A program made the translations under genes and the position numbers. DNA of 64,000 nucleotides, taken from contig NC_080698.1 of the NCBI RefSeq assembly GCF_030445035.2, positions 3,479,501 through 3,543,500 on the forward strand, written 5' to 3'. This stretch comes from Dasypus novemcinctus (taxonomy: Eukaryota > Chordata > Mammalia > Cingulata > Dasypodidae). Position 1 is the first letter of the stretch. Each line of letters starts with the position of its first letter. The notes beneath the pieces were generated by a model, which was given only the letters and a program-made list of their open reading frames with translations, was not told where the DNA came from and did not search any database. Positions 55,801 to 64,000 of this stretch are shown here, one piece after another.

Positions 55801-57003
55801 TAGAAGATGGTTCGTGCTGGGGAGACGGCGTGGGGGCTCGGGGGTCCGAGGAGGGGGCAGTCTGCGGTCTTAAGTAGGGGGAGAGCTGGGGAGAGCGGCC
55901 CGGCAGGGAAAGAGAAAGGCATCTGGAACGTTCTGGGGGAAGCCGGAGAGGGCGGCGGGAGGGGACGGGGGGACGGGCCAGGACAGGGCCTGCCCTGAAG
56001 CCGCAGAACTCACCTGCGTTCCAACGAGCACGTCAGGCGGCCGCGGGGACGCAATGCCCCACCTCAGGCCGCGGGAAGGTTTCTTCAGAGGGAAGGGCAA
56101 GTCTGGGGGGGCCGTTCAACTCCCCTGCGCCCTGGGCTCCCAGGAAAAGCGAGGGTTAAAGGGTTGGAAAGGCCCCTTCCCTGCCCCAGCCCTTTGCGTT
56201 TGGGGAAGAACTCCTTCCCAGGGGCTCAGCCGAGGCTCAGGTGGCCCCCGGCTTCCCTGGGCGAGCGCCGCGGCCCCCCACCTGCCCCTGGACCCCTGGA
56301 CCGCTGGTCCCGCCGGCCGAACAGCACGCCCTTGGCCACACCTGGCAGTGCCTGTCCCCCCCCCCGGCCCTGGGTGGAAACAGGCCGCGGGGGCGACGTC
56401 CGCAGGGCGGCCCCCCCCAGCCTTCCCCGTGGGCCCGCGCCCGGCCTTCTCCCTACGGCAGGGACCACTCCCTCCGGCCGCCGCCCCTTTTATTGGTGGA
56501 CCGTCCTGGGTTCTGGGTTTCTAGGTTCTCGGCTGAGTCGCAAGAAAGAGTTCGGAGATGTGCCGCTTTAACAGGGCCAGCGCCTAGAGGGCTTTGAGAC
56601 TCGAGGGGTGACAGCGCACACCGGGGTGGGCACGGGCCTGCTGCGGGGTGAGAGGCGCGGGGGGCCTTGCGGGCCCTTCCCCGCCCCCAGATGAAGGGGG
56701 CCCCAGCTGTCTGCTGTCCCAGTTGCTGCCTTGTCCTCTTTCAGGGAAGGGGGGCTTTCTGTTTGGGGGTACCCCCTGGGCAGGAACTTGGCAGGCTTTC
56801 AGCTGTTGGGGCCCCGGCTGTTCTCAAGCAGCTGCCCCCAGCGGCTGCCGGGCAGCGTGTCGAGGCTGGGGGCCAGCCGGGGGCCCAGCTCTTACGGTTT
56901 TATTCCGACCCGCCGCCCTCCCTCGTTTCCTGTACTCACCTGCCTCATTGTCCCCTGGCAATGATCCTTTTGAACAAATTCTCTCCCCTAAGTCCAGATT
57001 TGT
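55801..57003. other. GC-rich unique DNA
   Basis: No gene or repeat recognised. Confidence 0.35.
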
Positions 57004-57449
57004 GGGTTTTTTTAAAGACTTGTTTTTATTTATTTCAGCCCCCTCCTTCCCCCCATTGCCTGTTCTCGGTGTCCATCCGCTGTGTGTCCTTCTGTGTCTG
57101 CTTGTCTTCTCTTTAGGCAGCTCCGGGAACCGATCCTGGGACCTTCCGGAGTGGGAGAGAGGCGTTTACTCTCTTGTGGCACCTTAACTCCCTCTTCCGC
57201 TACGTCTTCTTATTTTCTCTCCTCTGTGTCTCTTGTTGCGTCCTCTTGCTGCGCCAGCTCCTGCGCGGGGCGGCTTTCCCATGCAGGGCGGCTCTCCTGC
57301 ATAGCGCAGCATTCCCATGTGGGCTGGCACTCCACATGGGTCAGCTCGCCACGTGGGCAGCTCGCCCTCACCAGGAGGCCCTGGGCATCGAACCCTGGAC
57401 CTCCCATATGGTAGATGGGAGCCCAAATGCTTGAGCAATAGCCATTGCC
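57004..57449 (-). mobile_element. Two-headed tRNA-derived SINE, antisense
   Basis: T-rich tail TTTTTTTAAAGACTTG, an inner head ('gggaaccgatcctgggacct'), a DAS-like linker, and an outer head ('catcgaaccctggacctccc'). Target duplication 'ccagatttgt' at 56994-57003 and 57450-57459. Confidence 0.92.
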
Positions 57450-57459
57450 CCAGATTTGT

Positions 57460-58817
57460 TTTTTATTTGACGTGTATGAACCTTATTAAAACAAACAACT
57501 GGTGAAAAATAATAATATGTTTAGATTATTATAAAAATAATATAAAAAATAATAATAACTCAGCTGCTGAAATTGGAAGATGGGGCCTGGGGGAGCCAGA
57601 GATTACAAGGACACACCCTATGGGCAGGTGAGCAGGTGAGGGGGGCGGGGGGAGCTGGAGGCAGGCAGGGGCGGGGCACCCCAGGGCTCTGCGTTGGGAG
57701 CCGGGGGGGCCAGCAAAGGCTTGTGGTCCTGCTCCCTGTAAACGACCCCTGTCTTGCGAGATGATTCCCACCACGGAAGAGATGGAAGGTTGAGCTGGGA
57801 GGAAGCAGAAGTGGCCCCGAGGCATTTCCTGTCCGGGTGTGTTTTCACGTGCCAAGCCAGGGCCCAGCCGGCGGGGGGGGGGCTTGCATGAGAGCCCCCG
57901 CAGCGGCGCCTCAGAGGGGCCTGCTGTGTGCCCTGGACCCCGGGCCCCCAGCCCCACCCACATGCTTAGCCCCGAAGCCTCGGGCCCCGGCTTGCTGGGG
58001 GAACCGGGCGAGTGGGGCCGTGACGCCAACCCAGGTGGCCCCGTGACCAGGGAGAGGACAGAGGAGGGGCTCCCAGCGCGGCCCACCCAGACGCCCAAGG
58101 GAGGCGGAGGGTGTCTCTCCTCCCAACCCCAAGCGATGAAGCACGTCCTCAAAATTAATTTGAATTCTAAAAACATACCGGCAAGCCGTATTTCTTGTGC
58201 CCCGGAGCTTCTGGACTGAGTGTCCCACCCAAGTCGGAGGAAAGGCCGGGGGTGGGCCAGGGTGTCCAGCTCCAGCCGGGGTCAGGGCTGGCTGCGCAGT
58301 GCCCGAGCGCGGACAGAGTGGCGGCGGCGTGGCCGGGCACCAGCCCACGGTGCAGGGCCCAGGCCCGCGGTGGACTCAGGACCCCGAGCTGCCTGCCAGG
58401 GGGGCGGGTGGAGCACTGGCCGGGGCTCCGCTAACCACACGGCAGTGAAGGCGACACGAGGCCGCGCAGGGGCCGTTGGCCCGGGGGCCCCGGCTGGCGT
58501 GGGGAGCGCAGGCCGCTTTTGCACGGCTGGCTCTGCTCCCTGCTGCCGGCCCAGCCCTCAGCCCCCGAGCCCACCCTTCAGCCCAGGGAGCCTTAAAAAA
58601 ACCTCTAAGTGCTTTTCTCCAACTAAAAAATCTAAAGAATTGAAAAAAAAAAAAAAGGCATCCGATGTCTGGAAAAAGCACAGATTTACAAAACGTGTAT
58701 ATTCTGTCATGAAAATGCCACACCAACTATACACTTGGAAAAAAATACAAGCAGGATATATTACAAATTTAAGCAGCAATAATTTAGTTCACACCATGCA
58801 ATCAAAAGTACATTGAT
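57460..58817. other. Mixed unique DNA
   Basis: An AT-rich (ATAAT)n-like stretch at about 57505-57560, then GC-rich sequence with an 11-base G run near 57878, then an AT-rich end with an A14 run near 58645. No gene or repeat family recognised. Confidence 0.35.
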
Positions 58818-59243
58818 TGGGAAGTGGACTTGGCCCAGTGGTTAGGGCGTCCGTCTACCACATGGGAGGTCCGCGGTTCAAACCCCGGGCCTCCTTGACC
58901 CGTGTGGAGCTGGCCCATGCGCAGTGCTGATGTGCACAAGGAGTGCCGTGCCACGCAGGGGTGTCCCCCGCGTAGGGGAGCCCCCACGCACAAGGAGTGC
59001 GCCCCATAAGGAGAGCCGCCCAGCGCGAAAGAAAGTGTAGCCTGCCCAAGAATGGCGCCGCACACACGGAGAGCTGACACAACAAGATGACGCAACAAAA
59101 AGAGACACAGATTGCCATGCCGCTGACAACATCAGAAGTGGACAAAAAGAACAACACGCAGCAAAATGGACACAGAGAACAGACAACTGGGGTGGGGGGC
59201 AGGAAGGGGGGAGAAGTAAATAAAATAAAATAAATCTTAAAAA
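58818..59243 (+). mobile_element. DAS-type SINE, long class
   Basis: Head 'gggaagtggacttggcccag', B-box 'ggttcaaaccccggg', long-class internal block at about 59050-59130, (AAAT)n-like tail. Perfect 14-bp target duplication 'aaaagtacattgat' at 58804-58817 and 59244-59257. Confidence 0.97.
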
Positions 59244-59257
59244 AAAAGTACATTGAT

Positions 59258-59854
59258 CAAGATGCACAAGTGTTTGTAGGTTCTAAACCAAAGGACTTTT
59301 TTTTTTTCTGCAGAATCCTTAAAAATGATGGTTCTGGGGAAAAGGGACCGCAAGGCCCGGTGGGCACTTCTGGGCGGGCTGGGCGCCACGGCCTCTGCCC
59401 ACGGAGCTCAGGCTTTGGCCCTATCTGGACGACGGTTTACGAGGAGCTGCCTCGTGTCGCCAGCAGGTCTCTCTCCTCGATGACCCTGTGCCCAGGCTCC
59501 CTCGCCTCCCCAGGCAGGGGCTGGCAGCGGCCGGACACGGCTCCCGGCCAGTAGCAGACCGTCCCAGCCCCCGGCCGGGGCCTGTCGCCCTTGAGCCAGC
59601 CGGGAGGCGGGGCGGCTCCCTAGTCGATTGCTGGAGGAGTTTAATAATCCCACCTCTGCTCACGCAGGAGCATTGCATGTACTAAGTTACTTCATAAACG
59701 TAGTGGCTGATACTCATTGAAGGACTTACTAGAAGTTCAGTTTTCCTTCACGTGTGCTCTCCTTGCCTTGTGGTGTCAGCACTACGATTCTTCACAGACC
59801 GTGCTGGGGAACGTTCCTCTTCCTCGCTGCTCTGCAGCAGTTTAATTATTGCAT
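59258..59854. other. Unassigned sequence
   Basis: Nothing recognised. Confidence 0.3.
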
Positions 59855-60890
59855 AAGAATGAGCTGTTCCTTACAGGTTTATAGAATCCTCTTATAAAAC
59901 CATCCGGGCCTGGTACCTTTTTAAGGGTCAATTTAATCATTTGTATTTCTCTAGAAAAGTATCCATTGCACCTAGATGTTCAAATATATTGGTATATAGT
60001 TGTATGTGGTGTTCTCTTGTAGTTTTTTTTTTAAGCTTTTTTTTTTAAGCTTTTTTTTTTAAGATTTATTTATTTATTTCTCTCCCCTTCCCCCCCTACC
60101 CTGGTTGTCTGTTCTCTGTGTCTATTTGCTGCGTGTTCTTTTTTGTCCGCTTCTGTTGTTGTCAGCGGCACGGGAATCTGTGTTTCTTTTTGTTGTGTCA
60201 TCTTGTTGTGTCAGCTCTCCGTGTGTGCGGCACCATTCCTGGGCAGGCTGCACTTTCTTTCATGCTGGGTGGCTCTCCTTACGGGGTGCACTCCTTGCAC
60301 GTGGGGCTCCCCTATGCGGGGACACCCCTGCATGGCAGGGCACTCCTTGCGCATATCAGCACTGCACATGGACCAGCTCCACACGGGTCAAGGAGGCCTG
60401 GGGTTTGAACCGCGGACCTCCCATGTGGTAGACGGATGCCCTAACCACTGGGTCAAGTCTACTTCCCTCTCTTGTACTTTTTAAATCTATTCCTGGAACT
60501 TTGCCCCTTTTTGTACCTGTTTCCACTTCTGTTCTTAATTGGACTTGCTAATCCTTTGTCTATTGGTCAGTCTGTTCAAGAGGTCAGTTTATTTCATTTC
60601 TGATTCCATATTTTATTTCTATTTCATTTTCTCCTTATCTTTACTAATTCCTTCCTTCTTTTGGGGGGTTTATTTTGTTTTTTCTTTTCTAGTTGGTGTG
60701 AAGATTTTCAGACTTTCTTGTTTCTAGTATAGATAATTAAAGCTACACATTTTCCTCTAATTACCATAATGTCCACATCTCTCAAGTTTGAATTATTCAT
60801 TGCTATTCATTACTAATGAATGTGCAGTTTCGATTTTGATTTCTTTACTGGAAGAGTTACTTACAGGGATATTTTGGTGTTTTTATAGAA
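59855..60890 (-). mobile_element. L1 ORF2 fragment, antisense, split by a SINE
   Basis: 'gctgttccttacaggtttat' with 'ccatccgggcctggtacctt' before the insertion, and 'tggtcagtctgttcaagagg' with 'tcctctaattaccataatgt' after it, correspond to the antisense of the L1 ORF2 reverse-transcriptase region. No frame is intact. Confidence 0.75.
60026..60467 (-). mobile_element. DAS-type SINE, long class, inside L1
   Basis: Antisense copy whose T-rich tail carries three repeats of TTTTTTTTAAGC, followed by the body and the head ending 'gggtcaagtctacttccc'. Target duplication 'tctcttgtagttt' (60013-60025) and 'tctcttgtacttt' (60468-60480). Confidence 0.95.
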
Positions 60891-61690
60891 TTAATACTGT
60901 TTTCTGTGAAGTATTTCCAAACACATAGGAAAAAGGAATAATCAAAGCGATGGATCCCTCCCCCAGTTTCACTAGACTTTAACCTAATGCCACATTTGCT
61001 TCAGACATTTAAAAAATTCAATGCAATTGAAGACACCCTTTGCATCCCCTCCTGTGGTGGGCAGAATTCTAAGATGACACCCAAGATTCCTGTCCCCGAT
61101 GCACAGCCCGTGTAGCCCCCTCCTCCCAGCATGGGTCAGCCTGGCCTCATCGAGAAAGCTCCCCTAAAATGGCCTAGAGGGCAGAGACAGAAGGCGCCAG
61201 AGGATGGGAGTTACAGCAGAGGCCCTCTTGCTGGCCTAGGAAAAAGCCAGCATCTGTGGGCGGCCTCGAGAGGTCGCAGGGCTAAGACCTGAGGGCGGCC
61301 CCTAGGAGCGGACAGTGACAACTCCCCCTCCCCAACAGCCAGCAGAAAACCCACGGAGACCTCAGCCCTTCAGCCGCAGGGACTGAATTCTGCTGGCATG
61401 AACTTGGAAACACCCTGAGCTCCAAACAGGACCCCAGTCCGACCAACACCCTGATTTCATCAGAGCGCCCGGCTAACTCACCCCCGGACTTCCGACCCAC
61501 AGAAAATGCGAGACCATAAACGGGTGTTGTTTGAGCCACTCCGTTTGTGGTCATCTGTTACACAGTAATAAAAAATCAATACACCTCCCTAATTGCATTC
61601 CCCTTCCTTCCTCCCCAGAGGTAACCATTAACACGGCTTGGATAGCTATCATTCCCCTATTTGTTTCTATGCTTTTTGCCACATATTGAT
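60891..61690 (-). mobile_element. L1 3' region, antisense, split by an LTR
   Basis: 'tatttccaaacacataggaa' and 'tagactttaacctaatgcca' before 61048, and 'cccagaggtaaccattaaca' with 'gctatcattcccctatttgt' after 61588, are contiguous parts of an old antisense L1 3' region. Confidence 0.75.
61053..61583 (+). mobile_element. MaLR/ERVL-type solo LTR
   Basis: 531-bp LTR beginning 'tgtggtgggcagaattctaa' and ending 'tgttacacagtaataaaaaa' with 'tcaataca', so TG...CA termini are intact. Exact 5-bp target duplication 'cctcc' at 61048-61052 and 61584-61588. No internal viral sequence is present, so it is a solo LTR left by recombination. Confidence 0.88.
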
Positions 61691-62117
61691 GCACCCAGGA
61701 AAGTCATATAGCAAGGCAGGTTAGCACGGGGTGACGGGGGAGAAGAGGAGCCACGGCGTGGCGGGCAGGCCTCCCCGGGCCCGGGTGGAAGTGCGCGGTC
61801 CCAGGTTCTCTTTTGGGGCCCTTGCCTTGGCCCTGGATGTTCCAAACAGGCCTCGCCCTTGGCCCCACCCCTGGTGGGGTAACCGATAACAATACGAATA
61901 ATGAGGCCCACCCCCTTGAGATTAGCGAGGGGGAGGAATGATGAGCAGTTTAAAAGGTAAAAGGAACACAGGAGGCAGAGCGTGCTCGGCCGAGAGGGGC
62001 CCACGCCAGGTCTTGGTGTGTGTTTCCATTTTTTCCTTCCATTTGTCAGCAAGCTCTCTTCGTTCCCCCACTTACCAAGTAAATTCTTTTTATTGATCTA
62101 TCTAAACTGGCATGTTC
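61691..62117 (+). mobile_element. Possible ERV LTR
   Basis: LTR-like features: 'ggggtaaccgataacaatac', 'tgagcagtttaaaagg', 'ccagg-tcttggtgtgtg' and a downstream T-rich end. It lies between two antisense L1 parts. No target duplication was identified. Confidence 0.35.
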
Positions 62118-62131
62118 ATAAATTCATTTAT

Positions 62132-62547
62132 GGGGAAGTGGATTTGGCTCAACTGATAGGGCATCTGCCTACCATAAGGGAGTTCCAGGGTTCAAACCCA
62201 GAGCCCCTGACCCGTGTGGAGCTGGCCCACACACAGTGCTGACGCATACAAGGAGTGCCTGCCACGAGAGGGGTCCCCGCGTAGAGGAGCCCCACGCACA
62301 AGGAGTGCACCCACAATGAGAGCCGCCCCACACGATAAAAGCGCAGCCTGCCCAGGAGTGGCGCTGCACACACGGAGAGCTGACGCAGCAGGATGATGCA
62401 ACAAAAAGAGACACAGATTCCTGGTGTTGCTGACATGAACACAAGCTGACACAGAGGAACACGCAGCGAACGGACACAGAGAGCAGACAACTGGGGAAGG
62501 GGAGAAGGGGAGAGAAATAAATTAAAAATTAATCTAAAAATAAATAA
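62132..62547 (+). mobile_element. DAS-type SINE, long class
   Basis: Head 'ggggaagtggatttggctca' with 'actgatagggcatctgcc', B-box-like 'gggttcaaacccaga', body, and A-rich tail. Target duplication 'ataaattcatttat' (62118-62131) and 'ataaattcattcat' (62548-62561). Confidence 0.95.
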
Positions 62548-62561
62548 ATAAATTCATTCAT

Positions 62562-62845
62562 ACATCAAAGCCAAGAACTAGAGGAACCCGGCGCTTTCCC
62601 TTCTTCAATAGCACTGTTCGCAGATTTTAAGCCCTGTCAGAAGCATTGCACTGTACACGTCATTCTGCAGCACCTCGTTTCGAGGTACACGTTTCTGTAA
62701 AGAGATGTGCCTCCTGTTTATTTATTTTGACTGCTGAATAGAATTCCTTACTATAGATTTGACAATTCCTCCGTTTTTCTTTATGTATTTCAAGGCTATA
62801 ACATTAAATGCATAGATGTTTGTGGTTATCATATCTTTTTTCTTT
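62562..62845 (-). mobile_element. L1 3'-region fragment, antisense
   Basis: 'gcattgcactgtacacgtca' and 'ttttgactgctgaatagaat' with 'tccttactatagatttg' continue the antisense L1 pattern. Confidence 0.6.
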
Positions 62846-63056
62846 AGGTTCAGGGATTGAACCAGGACCTTGTATGTGGGAATCTGGTGCTCAACCACAG
62901 AGTCACATCACCTCCCCTGAGCTGTTTTTTTCATTTATTTGCTTGTTGTTTGTTTTTTGTTTTGTTTAGTTTTTAGGAAGCACTGGGGACCAAACCTGGG
63001 ACCTCCCACTCAGGAAGCAGGCGCTCAACCGCTAGAGCCACATCCGCTCCATCGTT
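62846..63056 (-). mobile_element. Two tRNA-like SINE heads, antisense
   Basis: Two antisense heads: about 62850-62920 ('cagggattgaaccaggacct') and about 62972-63053 ('ggggaccaaacctgggacct'), separated by a T/G-rich linker. Confidence 0.8.
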
Positions 63057-63057
63057 T

Positions 63058-63477
63058 CCTTTTTTTTTTTTTAAGATTTATTTATTTATTTCTCTCCCCC
63101 GCCCCCCCGCCCCAGTTGTCTGTTCTCTGTGTCTATTTGCTGTGTCTTCTTCTTTGTCCGCTTCTGTTGTTGTCGGTGGCACGGGAATCTGTGTTTCTTT
63201 TGTTGCGTCATCTTGTTGTGTCAGCTCTCCGTGTGGGCGGCGCTATTCCTGGGCAGGCTGCACTTTCTTTCGCGCTGGGTGGCTCTCCTTACGGGGCGCA
63301 CTCCTTGCAAGTGGGACTCCCCTACGTGGGGACACCCTGCGTGGCACGACCCCCTTTGCACGCATCAGCACTGCGCATGGGCCAGCTCCACATGGGTCAA
63401 GGAGGCCCGGGGTTTGAACCACGGACCTCCCATGTGGTAGACAGACGCCCTAACCACTGGGCCAAGTCCGCTTCCCC
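63058..63477 (-). mobile_element. DAS-type SINE, long class
   Basis: Antisense copy with poly-T and AAGATTTATTTATTTATTT tail, long-class block, and head ending 'gggccaagtccgcttcccc'. Directly abuts SINEs on both sides. No unambiguous target duplication because both flanks are T-rich. Confidence 0.93.
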
Positions 63478-63895
63478 TTTTTTTTTTAAGATTTATTTAT
63501 TTATTTCCCCCTTCCCCTCCTCCCGCTCTGCTGTTTTTGCTGCCTGTGTTGTCTTCTCTTCTCATTTTCTCTCCTCTAGGATTCACCGGGATTTGATGTG
63601 GAGAGAGGTTTCCTGTCAATTGCATCACCTCAGTTCCTGGTTTCTCCTGCATTTCATCTTGACTCTCCCCTTGTCTCTCTTTTGCTGAGTCATTATCTTG
63701 CTGCGTGACTCACTTGTGCAGGCACTGGCTCGCCGTGCAGGCACTCACTTGTGGGCACTTGCACCCCCCACGCGGGCATTCGCATGGGCTCTGGCTCACT
63801 GCATGGACACGCTTTCTCTTCTTTTTCACCGGGAGGCTCCAGGTCCTGCCATATGGTAGGTGGAAGCTCTACCACTTGAGTTACATCTGCTTTCC
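63478..63895 (-). mobile_element. Two-headed SINE, antisense (20292-type)
   Basis: TTTTTTTTAAGATTTATTTATTT tail, then 'ggattcaccgggatttgatg' (inner head), 'acctcagttcctggtttctc', and the outer head at about 63826-63893 ('ggaggctccaggtcctgcca'). It shares its unusual body with the + strand element at 20292. Confidence 0.85.
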
Positions 63896-63983
63896 CATTT
63901 CTTCTTGATAGCTCAACGGTTCTAACCATATGAAGCGTTCCTTTTGGTGCCTTTCCTTGCTTTTTTTAAAAAATATGTATTTC

Positions 63984-64000
63984 TTATTTATTTTTTAAAG
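63984..64000 (-). mobile_element. Possible SINE tail cut by the window end
   Basis: The last bases, TTATTTTTTAAAG, look like the start of another antisense SINE tail. Too short to confirm. Confidence 0.3.

Noticed and set aside
58818..58900. tRNA gene at a tRNA-like head
   Set aside because: A- and B-box motifs are present, but this is the head of a SINE with body, tail and target duplications. No complete cloverleaf with a paired acceptor stem was recognised.
60105..60431. Recurrent ~100-residue Cys/Leu-rich peptides (antisense SINE frames)
   Set aside because: The same peptide pattern appears in every DAS-type SINE copy at many positions, so it is translated SINE sequence, not a gene family.

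Overview
This window looks like nuclear DNA of a xenarthran mammal, most likely an armadillo (Dasypus). The evidence is 23 copies, in both orientations, of tRNA-derived SINEs matching what is known of the armadillo DAS-SINE family: a tRNA-like head with A- and B-box motifs, a family-specific body, and a T-rich or (AAAT)n-rich tail. Older layers typical of placental mammals lie beneath them: MIR, L2, several L1 generations, ERVL/MaLR-type LTRs and hAT-type DNA transposons. Family names come from recognition of diagnostic sequence, not from a database search.

I found no protein-coding exon, tRNA gene, rRNA or CRISPR array that I can support. The many open frames come from GC-rich DNA, minisatellites and SINE bodies. 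The SINE-derived frames recur in every copy with the same peptide style.

Layout. 0-6 kb: a 12-bp minisatellite (440-1105), an L2 tail and two SINEs. 6-12 kb: ancient repeats, an antisense L1 piece and a poorly classified xenarthran-type retroelement block (7.8-9.2 kb). 12-17 kb: GC- and CpG-rich unique DNA with a five-copy 51-52-bp tandem repeat rich in E-box/T-box-like motifs. 17-24 kb: L1, multi-headed SINEs, a nested SINE pair, and DNA transposons, one of them split by a SINE. 24.5-25.2 kb: a large 21-bp CCAGGACCC-type minisatellite. 26.9-29.2 kb: the 3' end of an L1 containing an LTR that itself contains a SINE. 29.8-36 kb: SINE-dense. 35.9-57.0 kb: no DAS-type SINE at all; this holds a CpG-rich segment with a perfect CTCF core motif (37.8-38.6 kb), old L1 and LTR pieces (40-44 kb) and long unannotatable GC-rich DNA. 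57-64 kb: SINE-dense again, with antisense L1 ORF2, an LTR with an exact 5-bp target duplication, and a run of three adjacent antisense SINEs.

No operon-like cooperation of genes is visible. The interest lies in the insertion stratigraphy (older two-headed SINEs acting as hosts, young ~370-380-bp DAS-SINEs as inserts), the SINE-free 21-kb interval with a CTCF candidate, and several tandem arrays that may be structural or regulatory.
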